From contig NZ_JACLZJ010000009.1 of the NCBI RefSeq assembly GCF_014253075.1, forward strand, positions 1 to 64,000: DNA of 64,000 bases, written 5' to 3'. Origin of the DNA: Ochrobactrum sp. CM-21-5 (GTDB lineage Bacteria > Pseudomonadota > Alphaproteobacteria > Rhizobiales > Rhizobiaceae). The position numbers were made by a program, and so were the translations under genes. Within the stretch, counting starts at the first letter, position 1; every line of letters begins with the position of its first letter. This document shows, piece after piece, positions 19,342 to 26,624 of this stretch. The notes beneath the pieces are model-generated. The model was not told the origin of the DNA and did no database searches. It worked only from the letters and a program-made list of their open reading frames with translations.

Positions 19342-20316
19342 TTATGCCGCTCGACGCCATTCGAGATAGAGGTGCTTCACAAGACGCTTTTCAACGTAGC
19401 GGTGCGCACGGTTAGCTGCGTGCATCTTGTAGCTTTCCTTGCCGGTTGCGCTTTCAGTGACGGGCAGGCCGAGTTTTTCGGATTCGTAGCGGGCGCGCTC
19501 GGCGTAAACTTGCTGATAATAGGTAAGGTCCAGATCGGCCCGAACGTCTGCGCCGTATGCTGGACGCCACTTTCCCATGCCTCCGATTACATGCTGGCGA
19601 GCATTCCAGCTGACCGAACGACGTTGGCGGTTGTAACCGTGTGAGATCCAGTCGTCAGCGGATGCGCTTTTACCTGGGTTGCCCTGACGGTTGCCGTCGA
19701 TCACAGCGAGGCCAAGGCGCTTCCACACGGCGGACACTGATTTATAAGTACCGATATCGCCGCATTCGCCGACGATGGTGGCGAATGAAATGTCACCGAA
19801 CCCTTTAACGCCTTTCACCCAGTCATAGACGGGGAGCCGTCGAGCAAGCTTTTCCATTGCCTTCTTGATTTCGGCGTCCTGCGATTCAAATGCGGCAATA
19901 GCGGGCGGGAAATGCCGAATAGTAGCGGCGAGGCGGGAAACGATTTCACCTGCCTTTATCTCTGCGATGGCTGCTTTGAATGCATCATCAACACGCTTTT
20001 CAGCGGCGTTAGACAGCTTTACGCGCTTGCGGCCAAATGCCGTCACCTTGTCATATGCGGAATCTTCCACAAAGTCGGCATCGGTGCACAGCATACTGCG
20101 TGCCGCAGCTTTGGCTGCCAATATAAGCTTCGTCTTATTCTTGATGACGAACTGGCGCTCACGATGCAGGGCGACGATTTCGTCGATGATGCCTTCAGTT
20201 TCCGGGGTGGGTGCATAAGGAGCAAGCAGGACATGGCCGGACGACCATGCGGCTTGTGAGTTGTGGCCGATTGCGACAGCGGCAGCAATGCTGGCAGGGT
20301 TAAGCGATACGTTCAT
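19342..20316 (-). CDS. IS110-like protein with Transposase_20-type domain, lacking the DEDD catalytic domain
   Basis: 324 residues. The central part resembles the C-terminal domain of IS110/IS116 transposases: a helix-hairpin-helix GVKGFGDISFATIVGECGD followed by IGTYKSVSAVWKRLGLAV and an SKRGN-like ISHGYNRQRR. The N-terminal 150 residues are helical and show no DEDD (RuvC-like) acidic pattern, so it is probably not an active transposase. No insertion-sequence ends are visible. The gene is ATG 20316 with CACGAGGAGA at 20323-20332, and it is bracketed by hairpins of the 30-nt-loop family. Domain call by eye. Confidence 0.6.
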   Translation of the reverse strand: MNVSLNPASIAAAVAIGHNSQAAWSSGHVLLAPYAPTPETEGIIDEIVALHRERQFVIKNKTKLILAAKAAARSMLCTDADFVEDSAYDKVTAFGRKRVKLSNAAEKRVDDAFKAAIAEIKAGEIVSRLAATIRHFPPAIAAFESQDAEIKKAMEKLARRLPVYDWVKGVKGFGDISFATIVGECGDIGTYKSVSAVWKRLGLAVIDGNRQGNPGKSASADDWISHGYNRQRRSVSWNARQHVIGGMGKWRPAYGADVRADLDLTYYQQVYAERARYESEKLGLPVTESATGKESYKMHAANRAHRYVEKRLVKHLYLEWRRAA

Positions 20317-20334
20317 GGTAATTCTCCTCGTGTT

Positions 20335-20494
20335 ACGGGCGTTGCGGCTGTGGGTTACAAAGTTGGTATGGCCCGTGGTTGGTAGGGGCGCAGATGGGCG
20401 CCATATTGATGGGTTACGAAATTGGGGCGGCCCATCTGCAAAAGGGGTGGGGCGGCGATCCTCCTCTGGAGTACGAACGACCGATGTCCGCCCC
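20335..20494 (-). repeat. Three 30-nt-loop hairpins upstream of the IS110-like gene
   Basis: Hairpin A: ACGGGC 20335-20340 with GCCCGT 20371-20376. Hairpin B: GCAGATGGGC 20390-20399 with GCCCATCTGC 20430-20439. Hairpin C: GGGGCGG 20449-20455 with CCGCCCC 20488-20494, where the closing pair is mismatched. Each encloses 30 nt with the core GTAACCCA (A, B) or GTACTCCA (C) at the same loop position on the minus strand. Stem sequences differ entirely while pairing is kept. Confidence 0.8.
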
Positions 20495-20501
20495 GAAACT
20501 G

Positions 20502-21077
20502 TTAAACAGCGCGCGATGCGTTATAGAGCGCAGTCAACGCGGCGTTATCGAACTCGTCCGACACCGCTTTGCCTGCTGGCAATTCGCGCAGAACCGTCTT
20601 GTAGAAATTCGCCTTTTGCCACATGTCGCGGGCTTGCGGCTCATACACGCCGATTGCATGTTCAATGTCAGGCCGCTTGGCATCGGCCATGAGCGTACCG
20701 TTTGGCAACACAGCTTCGAGTAAACGCAGAACAGATGTAGCAGCACGCTCTAGGCGGCGCTTCTGGGCTGGCGATACAAGCGGCGCTTGCTGCATTTGAA
20801 CGCGCGGCTTGGACACGTCTGCATGAATGTCGTCGTTGAAAATCTTGGCGTTGTCGCTGCGGATAAGAATGCCGATTGCGGATTTTGCGCCTTCGCTGAT
20901 GAGGTATTCCGTCAGCGCTGCATTATGCTCGGCGGCGTCAATAACAGCGCGTACCGCGTCGTCTTTTCTTTTGCCCGCCTTATCGAAGGTGTAGGCGATC
21001 AAATCGCGAGGGGCCATGTTTTTGCCGCCGGTTGATCTTCTGGCTTTCGTCGGGGTGATGTTGGTGTGGATGTTCAT
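20502..21077 (-). CDS. Hypothetical phage protein
   Basis: 191 residues. The ATG at 21077 was chosen because ATGAGGAGA lies 6 nt upstream, the same spacing as at 19211. Basic N-terminus (NITPTKARRSTGGKN), then a largely helical body (DDAVRAVIDAAEHNAALTEYLISEGAKSAIGILI). No family recognised. It sits between two blocks of the hairpin array. Confidence 0.65.
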   Translation of the reverse strand: MNIHTNITPTKARRSTGGKNMAPRDLIAYTFDKAGKRKDDAVRAVIDAAEHNAALTEYLISEGAKSAIGILIRSDNAKIFNDDIHADVSKPRVQMQQAPLVSPAQKRRLERAATSVLRLLEAVLPNGTLMADAKRPDIEHAIGVYEPQARDMWQKANFYKTVLRELPAGKAVSDEFDNAALTALYNASRAV

Positions 21078-21740
21078 GTTCATTCTCCTCATGGGTTGCG
21101 GTTGGTAAAGAGGCCGAACGCTGGCGTGATGGCCTTGGGTTGCAATGAATTTCTGGCCCGCGCTCGGTATTGGGTTGGCAAGTGCGGCGTAAATCCAATG
21201 GGATACGCCGAGCGCATGGCCGCACTTGCCTATTCATTGAGGGCGGGCGCGTTTCCGATGGGTTTCGCGCGTCAATTGGCCGCCCTCATGCCGCCGAAGC
21301 GGCTAAACTTGTTTGGCTAACCGGCTGGTTAAGGTGGGGTTTCGCATTGCGGTCGGCCGGTCAGCCTCCCCTTTCGGGGAATTGATTTCTGCGAAGCGCG
21401 GCGCTCTACACTTGGGTTACTACAGTCAGGTGGCCGCGCTTCGCAGATTGTTTATGCAGGGCAGGACGGGACTCATATGGTTTATGTCTTCCCGATGGCC
21501 TCCCTGCATTTCGTCTTGCGTCGCTATTCAGCGCCGCTGTGATTATTGGACGGGCGAATTATGACTGGTTTTCGGCTTTCACCTGGCCCGTCCTCGGCTC
21601 TCGCCGAATTCGTTGGTGTGCAGGAAGGCGCCCAGCTCGTGGGTTGCAGTGTAGTCCTGGCCTTCCTGCTAAAGTTTGGGGTGTGGCGACGACCGTCTGG
21701 TTTTCGCTACATCTGTGGCCCACCCCGCGCCTTGCGGCGC
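21078..21740 (-). repeat. Array of nine 30-nt-loop hairpins with tetraloop spacers
   Basis: 663 bp with no credible gene. Loops of exactly 30 nt begin at 21126, 21189, 21249, 21326, 21403, 21468, 21556, 21630 and 21688. Each is closed by GGC/GCC and flanked by 8-15-bp stems of unrelated sequence; the best is TCTGCGAAGCGCGGC 21388-21402 with its perfect complement at 21433-21447. On the minus strand the loop starts with C, ends mostly with C and has the core CGNAANCCA at positions 12-20. Four spacers are small hairpins (21290-21303, 21367-21380, 21594-21607, 21727-21740) whose minus-strand loops are TTCG, GAAA, GAGA and GCAA, the stable RNA tetraloops. That identifies the minus strand as the structured RNA. 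Confidence 0.85.
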
Positions 21741-21979
21741 TATCTTTCTATCTCTGCCGGTTCCTGCACAACTCGAACGCCATAGACTTTTACTTCAACG
21801 ATCCCACATTCCCTGGCGCAGGATGGCCGTGCCTTCATGAAGTCCTCCAAGGATGGGTGAATACAGTTCCCACCGCTTGCGCCGCCAAGCTCGCATTCAA
21901 AGTCCGTCAGGCACATGTAGCCGGTTACGATGCCGAACTCGTCGGCCCACATGGCGTTAGGCTTGCGCTCATCTTCCAT
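21740..21979 (-). CDS. Hypothetical phage protein
   Basis: 79 residues from the ATG at 21979 (MEDERKPNAMWADEFGIVTG). Cysteines in CLTDFECELGG and CIHP may bind metal. Not recognised. Its 3' end abuts the hairpin array. Confidence 0.55.
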   Translation of the reverse strand: MEDERKPNAMWADEFGIVTGYMCLTDFECELGGASGGNCIHPSLEDFMKARPSCARECGIVEVKVYGVRVVQEPAEIER

Positions 21980-22203
21980 CACGCCACTCCCAGCCCAACG
22001 CCGCATACAGCAACGCAGAAGGCCACAACGACGGTCATCTCGACCGCTTCGCGTGCCGCATAGCGTAGCCACGGCTGTGGGCGTGCATGCTTCTTGGCGC
22101 GACAGTCAGGTCGGCGCATAGGCTCGACATTGCTGGCCTTGGGTGCGTCGGTTTCCGTTTCGAACTCGTCGTCGACGAGCATTTCTAAAAGGGCGCGGTT
22201 CAT
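21979..22203 (-). CDS. Small membrane protein, phage
   Basis: 74 residues. A basic middle (RRPDCRAKKHARPQPWLRYAAR) is followed by one C-terminal membrane helix (VEMTVVVAFCVAVCGVGLGVA). Overlaps both neighbours by a few bases. Function unknown. Confidence 0.55.
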   Translation of the reverse strand: MNRALLEMLVDDEFETETDAPKASNVEPMRRPDCRAKKHARPQPWLRYAAREAVEMTVVVAFCVAVCGVGLGVA

Positions 22204-22544
22204 GCTGCAGCCCTCCGGTTTGTTGCGGCCCGCTCCGCCGCCAGTACGTTGTCGTTCTCGGCAACTGGCACGAGACGGTAGAACCCTCGTTGACCTTGCT
22301 GGCCATTTGTCTGTGGAATCGTCCAGCCAAAGGAAGGCAGGAGCTTTCGGAGGCGACTGATTTGCACTCGCACAACGTTTTGCGCGCCATCAGGACCGCC
22401 GTTTGGGTCAAAGGCGTAGACGTTGTCGACGAGTTCGTCGATGTAGATGCGACGCGGGTAAATCGCTGTCAGCGCATCGACGATGTTTTTTTGCCCGCGC
22501 GGGATGGGCGCGGCTGCAAGTTCTGTGGCTGGATCGCGCTCCAT
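22200..22544 (-). CDS. Winged-helix (OmpR C-terminal-like) DNA-binding protein
   Basis: 114 residues from the ATG at 22544. The segment NIVDALTAIYPRRIYIDELVDNVYAFDPNGGPDGAQNVVRVQISRLRKLL is the pattern of a Trans_reg_C winged helix (recognition helix VRVQISRLRKLL). As the second gene after the leftward promoter it may be an early regulator (inference). Confidence 0.7.
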   Translation of the reverse strand: MERDPATELAAAPIPRGQKNIVDALTAIYPRRIYIDELVDNVYAFDPNGGPDGAQNVVRVQISRLRKLLPSFGWTIPQTNGQQGQRGFYRLVPVAENDNVLAAERAATNRRAAA

Positions 22545-22545
22545 T

Positions 22546-22809
22546 TTACGCAGCCTCCGCCAGATCAACCGGCGTGCAGCAGGCTACGGCGCCGCTCGTC
22601 TGGAAAACTTCGAACGTCTCGCCGTGGCACAGGGCAGCGAGGCGCGTCGCCTCGGCCAAGGCCTGCTCAAACGAGCCGTGTTCGTATGGCATGGTGGTGA
22701 AGACTCCAACCCGGCCAGTCTTCTTGCCGCGGCGGAATACAAAGAATCCGCCGCCGATGATTTCATTCGGGCGAGGCTTGGGGCTTCTTCTTCTCTTGGT
22801 GGGTTCCAT
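22546..22809 (-). CDS. Hypothetical phage protein, first gene of the left operon
   Basis: 87 residues from the ATG at 22809, preceded by CACGAGGAGA at 22818-22827. Basic N-terminus (MEPTKRRRSPKPRPNEI). The body is GGFFVFRRGKKTGRVGVFTTMPYEHGSFEQALAEATRLAALC. Not recognised. It lies directly behind the leftward promoter. Confidence 0.6.
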   Translation of the reverse strand: MEPTKRRRSPKPRPNEIIGGGFFVFRRGKKTGRVGVFTTMPYEHGSFEQALAEATRLAALCHGETFEVFQTSGAVACCTPVDLAEAA

Positions 22810-22881
22810 AATTGCAGTCTCCTCGTGTTTTGGTCGGTGGTCAGCAGATCGGCGGTTGCTTCTTCGTGCTGTGGTGTCATC

Positions 22882-22911
22882 GTTATATGCGAAATAGTCA
22901 ACAAATGTCAA
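22882..22911 (-). promoter_or_regulatory. Leftward early promoter with operator box
   Basis: On the minus strand TTGACA (22906-22911) and TATAAC (22882-22887) are separated by 18 bp. An ATGCGAAA box (22887-22894) overlaps the -10 edge; the same box occurs twice near the repressor start. Consistent with a CI-controlled leftward promoter. Confidence 0.65.
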
Positions 22912-23025
22912 CGCCTGATGATGACAAAACACATAATGAGAAATGATATGGTTTATTAACTGTAAATTGTTCTTGAAATGTTCCGCAACAGGTGGAATCC
23001 TTAGTCTCGTACCAAGGAGAGGCGG

Positions 23026-23250
23026 ATGGCTGCGTTATTTGTCGTTCAATCCTTCACCGAGTGCCGGTGGGGAATCATTCCTGACAATCCGATCGAAGTT
23101 GAAAACGAAGATCAGGCTGTGAGGTTGGCGGAGAGACTCGCGCCAATAAAGCCCGCAGTCATTGCGGTCTATCGCTGGAATAATCAGGCTGAAGTGATTG
23201 CAATGTTCGGACGTGTGCCAGAGACCGTCCTTGAGGCCGCAAACGGCTAG
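23026..23250 (+). CDS. Hypothetical phage protein
   Basis: 74 residues, ATG preceded by AAGGAGAGG. Ferredoxin-like or small alpha/beta pattern (PIEVENEDQAVRLAERLAPIKPAVIAVYRWN). Convergent with and abutting the repressor gene. Since it is transcribed opposite to the left operon it may be expressed in the lysogen (inference). Confidence 0.6.
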   Translation: MAALFVVQSFTECRWGIIPDNPIEVENEDQAVRLAERLAPIKPAVIAVYRWNNQAEVIAMFGRVPETVLEAANG

Positions 23251-23940
23251 TCAGCGCGTGTTGTATTTCCCTACAACACGATGGCATACGGGCCAATCAG
23301 CGCGGAACTCTTTGAATTCCTTGTGTGGATTATACTGCTCAAGCATCCATTCGCGATCGTTGTAGCCAACGAGTCGCTTAATAATTGCTTCGTTCTCGTC
23401 CATTTCGCTAGTGTGATAAAGGATCACATCTTCGTCACGCATCGGCGGCAGATTGGGGTTCACGAGCGCCGTTTCGCCAGGACGATAGGCCGGGACCATG
23501 GATTCTCCCGAGATAAGCAGGCCGTATCCACCTTTAACGCCATGCAGGACGGCGGGCATCTTCATGTAGCTGATTGGGTCGAACGTAATAATTACGTGCC
23601 CGTCACCGCCCTTGGCTGCTGCATAGACGGGGAGGTCGCGCTGATCGCCTACCAGCTCATTGCCGGGGATTAGCTTCGGCGTGAATATATCGGCAGGGCG
23701 CTCAAGCTCTGCCCGATCTTCTTGGCTAATCATGTCGCCTTTTTCAAAGGCAAGCCAATCCTCTCGCACATTCAAGGCTTTTGCCAGGCGAGCGACGAAG
23801 TCGACGCTGGCTCCACGCTTGCCGCTTTCGAGCAAGCTTATTGCAGACTTGTCGCGACCAACAAGGTCGGCAAGCTGGGCTTGGCTCATGTCACGCGCGA
23901 CGCGCGCATTCTTAAGGCGAAAGGCGAAATCCTTATCCAT
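23251..23940 (-). CDS. CI/LexA-type phage repressor (HTH plus S24 peptidase)
   Basis: 229 residues from the ATG at 23940 (MDKDFAFRLK). N-terminal HTH_3 (RLKNARVARDMSQAQLADLVGRDKSAISLLESGKR). The C-terminal S24 peptidase-like domain has the Ser in SGESMVP and the Lys in EAIIKRLVGY, so RecA-stimulated self-cleavage on DNA damage is plausible. It keeps the prophage silent. It lies between two divergent promoters carrying ATGCGAA boxes. An upstream extension to 24036 is open but would run into the promoter. Confidence 0.9.
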   Translation of the reverse strand: MDKDFAFRLKNARVARDMSQAQLADLVGRDKSAISLLESGKRGASVDFVARLAKALNVREDWLAFEKGDMISQEDRAELERPADIFTPKLIPGNELVGDQRDLPVYAAAKGGDGHVIITFDPISYMKMPAVLHGVKGGYGLLISGESMVPAYRPGETALVNPNLPPMRDEDVILYHTSEMDENEAIIKRLVGYNDREWMLEQYNPHKEFKEFRADWPVCHRVVGKYNTR

Positions 23941-23947
23941 GATGGGC

Positions 23948-24025
23948 TTTTCGCATATTGTTGTGAAAATGTAACGTGCGATTATGTCATCGCGTGTTGA
24001 CAAAGATGCGAATCTGTCATATCTA
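23948..24025 (+). promoter_or_regulatory. Rightward early promoter and operator region
   Basis: TTGACA (23997-24002), a 17-bp spacer and TATCTA (24020-24025) form a good plus-strand promoter. An ATGCGAA box lies in the spacer (24006-24012) and an inverted copy (TTTTCGCAT, 23948-23956) next to the repressor start. The inverted repeat GCGAT/ATCGC (23978-23993) lies between them. Confidence 0.65.
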
Positions 24026-24079
24026 TATGTCATCAACCGACGCAGAAGACGCCGGACAGTTCGAAGGAGGGCCTACCTC

Positions 24080-24127
24080 ATGATGCCAGAAAACATCCTC
24101 CCAAGGATATCGGCACTCAATAGATAG
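24080..24127 (+). CDS. Mini-ORF 1 in the rightward leader
   Basis: 15 codons (MMPENILPRISALNR) behind a strong GAAGGAGGG site. It is the first translatable frame after the rightward promoter. Too short to judge by similarity; could be a leader peptide. Confidence 0.35.
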   Translation: MMPENILPRISALNR

Positions 24128-24167
24128 CAGCCGCGCTCAGGCGCAATCGTAATAGAGGAGAGAGCGA

Positions 24168-24221
24168 ATGACGAAAGTTGCCGACAGAAGCGAACCGGCT
24201 CTCGTTGAAGTGCCGCCATAG
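24168..24221 (+). CDS. Mini-ORF 2 in the rightward leader
   Basis: 17 codons (MTKVADRSEPALVEVPP) behind AGAGGAGAGAG. Second tiny frame with a good ribosome site before the structured region 24240-24430. Function, if any, unknown. Confidence 0.35.
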   Translation: MTKVADRSEPALVEVPP

Positions 24222-24279
24222 AATTCATCAGGGACGCTGGCCGCTGAAACGCGGCTGGCGCTTTCGCCGTGCTTTAAAA

Positions 24280-24426
24280 GCAGGCTGTTATGGGTCGGCA
24301 CCACCCGTTACCCCAGCCTGCCCGTACGTCGCGGTTAACACGAGGAGGGCCGAAGCCGCTTCTACGCCGCGATTTCCTTCGCAGGTACCACCCCGCGCGA
24401 CCAGACAGATGCCGTTAGACACGGCA
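24280..24426 (+). other. Structured leader with two more 30-nt-loop hairpins and a small hairpin
   Basis: GCAGGC 24280-24285 with GCCTGC 24316-24321, and TCGCGGT 24329-24335 with GCCGCGA 24366-24372 (one G-T pair), each enclose 30 nt. They lack the CGNAANCCA core of the left-arm family. The second loop contains CACGAGGAGG (24339-24348). TGCCGT/ACGGCA (24410-24426) closes the leader before the next gene. Confidence 0.5.
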
Positions 24427-24449
24427 CTTGTCAACAGTCACCAACCACA

Positions 24450-24459
24450 CACGAGGAGA
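24450..24459 (+). promoter_or_regulatory. CACGAGGAGA leader motif (representative right-arm copy)
   Basis: One of ten exact copies ahead of prophage genes. Plus strand: 24450, 26612, 28496, 29616, 34600, 35691, 42125. Minus strand: 19217, 20323, 22818. Near copies occur at 27869, 43169 and 21084, and one inside the satellite at 49147. It contains the SD core GAGGAG but is conserved beyond it and is usually preceded by an ACC-rich, G-poor linker and a GC hairpin. Confidence 0.8.
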
Positions 24460-24460
24460 C

Positions 24461-24745
24461 ATGCAGCATTCATCAAGGCACGAACTGCAGGCAACTGCCG
24501 CCGCGCACCGTAAAAATGGCGCGTCGTTCGGGAAGATCGCTGAACTAATGGGCATTACCAGAGGCCACGCATGGTCGCTGCTTTCGGAAAGAATGCCCAC
24601 GCTATCGGCGCCAGAGCCAACAGAGAAGACCGTTGTGCGCCGCACAACTTATAACGGCGGTTATTCGGGAGGTTGCATGGACATCTATGTCTCGCTGCCC
24701 CGCATAACCATTCTGGACGGTCCATATACAGGCACAGTCCACTAG
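24461..24745 (+). CDS. Small helix-turn-helix-like phage protein
   Basis: 94 residues, start set by the CACGAGGAGA leader. The first half (ATAAAHRKNGASFGKIAELMGITRGHAWSLLSERMP) looks like a resolvase or homeodomain-type HTH. The C-terminal part (RRTTYNGGYSGGCMDIYVSLPRITI) is unrecognised. Possible early right-arm regulator. Confidence 0.6.
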   Translation: MQHSSRHELQATAAAHRKNGASFGKIAELMGITRGHAWSLLSERMPTLSAPEPTEKTVVRRTTYNGGYSGGCMDIYVSLPRITILDGPYTGTVH

Positions 24746-24812
24746 CCTTACGAGGCGGGCCGACCGCGAGGATGACGGGGCCGACGATTAACCTCCCGAC
24801 GAGGAGGCAATC

Positions 24813-24983
24813 TTGAAAACGAAATATACACGAACGGGCGAGCGGGACATGACAAACCGCAAGCCTTACCGGACGGCTGCGCAAAAAGCAGAGGCGCGCG
24901 CGAACGCCGTGCTTCGGAATGGGGCGCACGTTTCCAACGCGCCAGTCACTTACCACCGCGCACCAAAAAGAGGTGCCGCATGA
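24813..24983 (+). CDS. Small basic protein with TTG start
   Basis: 56 residues (MKTKYTRTGERDMTNRKPYR...). The TTG at 24813 follows ACGAGGAGG, and an internal ATG exists at codon 13. Strongly basic. The stop overlaps the next start (ATGA). Unknown function. Confidence 0.5.
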   Translation: MKTKYTRTGERDMTNRKPYRTAAQKAEARANAVLRNGAHVSNAPVTYHRAPKRGAA

Positions 24984-25282
24984 CCTGCGAATGCGGTGAA
25001 TGCTGGGACTTACCCGGCGAAATCGTCGTCCACAAGCTGTGGAAATGGAAGGGCATCATTATCGAAGAGCGCGATAGCTTTCGTTGGCTGACTGTGCGTT
25101 TCATGATTCCCGGCACCGGCCTTGTGCAACTTGAAGTCTCGCGCTTCGAAGTCGAGCCCGATTTTGAAGAGGACGGCGGCGGTGTTGAGGCTGGTCAGCC
25201 TGAAGATGACAACGTCATCCCGGTCGATTTCACCAAGAAGGTGAAGCTTACGAAAAACACCAAGACGAGGGGAGCCGCTTAA
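24980..25282 (+). CDS. Hypothetical phage protein
   Basis: 100 residues. The N-terminus CECGECWDLPGEIVVHKLWKWKG has paired cysteines and suggests a small Zn site. The body is beta-rich and the C-terminus is charged. Coupled to the upstream gene. Confidence 0.6.
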   Translation: MTCECGECWDLPGEIVVHKLWKWKGIIIEERDSFRWLTVRFMIPGTGLVQLEVSRFEVEPDFEEDGGGVEAGQPEDDNVIPVDFTKKVKLTKNTKTRGAA

Positions 25283-25368
25283 GCAGCCCACGGCAAACCG
25301 GGCGGCCAATCACGCTACGAAGCCCAGAGGGGATTCGCTGCCTGCATAAAGCAAAAAGGAGAGAAAAT

Positions 25369-26136
25369 ATGAGATTGAAAAAAGGCGACGAGGTACGATC
25401 GCATCGAGACTGTCCATTTGGTGGGTTTAAGACTGGTGATATCTTTACGATCACCGCAGTAGACGGCGATTTTATTATGTTCGTCGATAACTACGGCAAT
25501 AGTCGCCTACGTCCTGATGATGAATTCGAACTCCTGCCCGTTGCTGACGCAACCGGCAAACCTGCCTTCAAGGTTGGGGATCGGGTTGTTGCACTGAAAG
25601 ACAGCGCCTACAGTATCAAGAAGGGAAGCATTTCCACCGTGATCCGGGTGGATGGGGATCATATTAGCATCCGTAAAGAGAACGGCAAGGCTGATGGCTG
25701 GCTTGCCGAGTATTTCGCTCTAGCACCCCTCACCACCGAGACCGGCAAATTCTATCGTACCCGCGATGGACGGAAGGTTGGGCCTATGGATGGGTGGACA
25801 TCGGACCAGTTTCGCGAGCGCGCCGGAGATGGACGTTACTGGACAGTGGACGGCATTGGTCACGGTGAAGCGAAGGGGGAAGACCTCATCGCCGAATGGG
25901 TCGACGAGCCATCCAGCAATGACAACCAGCCGGTTGCGGAGCAACAGGAGGGAAGCGTTTTTATCGACGTGTCCAAGGCTGGCCCTTCACAACTGCACTT
26001 AGCAAAAGGACGGCTTGTTAAAATCAACCAAGGCTATGGTTTCGAGTTGGCCCGATACGGCGATTACGTCTGGGTTGATACCGGCAAGAAGCAACCCGTC
26101 GTTGCGCATATCAACGAAATTAAGGAGGCCGCATGA
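25369..26136 (+). CDS. Hypothetical phage protein with repeated SH3/KOW-like motifs
   Basis: 255 residues. Three similar beta modules are visible (KKGDEVRSHRDCPFGGFKTGD, FKVGDRVVALKDSAYSIKKG and LHLAKGRLVKINQGYGFELAR). They suggest small barrel domains; no named family. The start follows AAAGGAGAG. It overlaps the next small membrane gene by 4 bp. Confidence 0.6.
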   Translation: MRLKKGDEVRSHRDCPFGGFKTGDIFTITAVDGDFIMFVDNYGNSRLRPDDEFELLPVADATGKPAFKVGDRVVALKDSAYSIKKGSISTVIRVDGDHISIRKENGKADGWLAEYFALAPLTTETGKFYRTRDGRKVGPMDGWTSDQFRERAGDGRYWTVDGIGHGEAKGEDLIAEWVDEPSSNDNQPVAEQQEGSVFIDVSKAGPSQLHLAKGRLVKINQGYGFELARYGDYVWVDTGKKQPVVAHINEIKEAA

Positions 26137-26309
26137 CCTCCACCACGTACAGCCACACGCGCAACTATGCGCCCAAAGACTACGCGGATGGCGACACCCT
26201 CTATGAGCGGGAAACCACGCTCGGCCTTGGTGACCGCTTTCTCTGGGGCTTGGCAGTCGTTGCTGTGCTCGCCTTGACGGTCGGCTTCTACGCATGGGTG
26301 CTGGCATGA
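26133..26309 (+). CDS. Small membrane protein
   Basis: 58 residues with one C-terminal membrane helix (FLWGLAVVAVLALTVGFYAWV). First of three consecutive ATGA-coupled tiny membrane-protein genes, an arrangement often linked in phages to lysis or envelope functions (inference only). Confidence 0.5.
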   Translation: MTSTTYSHTRNYAPKDYADGDTLYERETTLGLGDRFLWGLAVVAVLALTVGFYAWVLA

Positions 26310-26503
26310 TCTCGTTTGCCACAAAAGCCACGGCTGACATGCCGTTCATCGATCCCTGGCGAAAGCCCGGTGTCGGACGCATCGGGCAGTCCTTGGCGCT
26401 TGCAGCGTTCGCGCTGGCAATCGCCACGACAATTGCAGCCTTCCTATTCTGGAACCTGCTGCTGCCGTTCTACGGGCTGCTTTATCTGTGGGGTGCGGCA
26501 TGA
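26306..26503 (+). CDS. Small membrane protein
   Basis: 65 residues, a basic N-terminus followed by a long hydrophobic stretch (SLALAAFALAIATTIAAFLFWNLLLPFYGLL) that may form two helices. Coupled by ATGA to both neighbours. Confidence 0.5.
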   Translation: MISFATKATADMPFIDPWRKPGVGRIGQSLALAAFALAIATTIAAFLFWNLLLPFYGLLYLWGAA

Positions 26504-26610
26504 CCGCCCCACGCGCATGGCTGCTCACAAGCCCGCCTGCATGGCTTGTCGGCTGGCTCATACTTGCGGCCGTCATCGCCGCAATCGCCGTTACCCACCA
26601 CACCTACTGA
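26500..26610 (+). CDS. Very small membrane protein
   Basis: 36 residues with one membrane helix (WLVGWLILAAVIAAIAV). Ends one base before the ACACGAGGAGA leader of the next gene. Confidence 0.4.
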   Translation: MTAPRAWLLTSPPAWLVGWLILAAVIAAIAVTHHTY

Positions 26611-26624
26611 ACACGAGGAGACCT

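Noticed and set aside
19342-20316. Intact IS110 insertion sequence
   Set aside because: The DEDD catalytic domain is missing, no element ends are visible, and the gene has the same leader and strand as the surrounding phage operon.
21114-21726. CRISPR array
   Set aside because: Spacing looks regular, but there are no identical direct repeats; stems differ in every unit, and only the loop length and a short core are shared.
21114-21726. Integron attC cassettes
   Set aside because: No GTTRRRY/RYYYAAC core pairs, no integron integrase and no cassette genes between the hairpins.
21539-22063. Plus-strand open frame over the hairpin array
   Set aside because: Overlaps structured DNA and real minus-strand genes, has no ribosome site, and its translation is low-complexity Arg/Ser/Pro.
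14713-24000. Missing prophage integrase in the left arm
   Set aside because: Looked for tyrosine or serine recombinase motifs and found none; absence here does not mean the prophage lacks one, since the right end is outside the window. The integrase at 62287 belongs to the satellite by its att sites.
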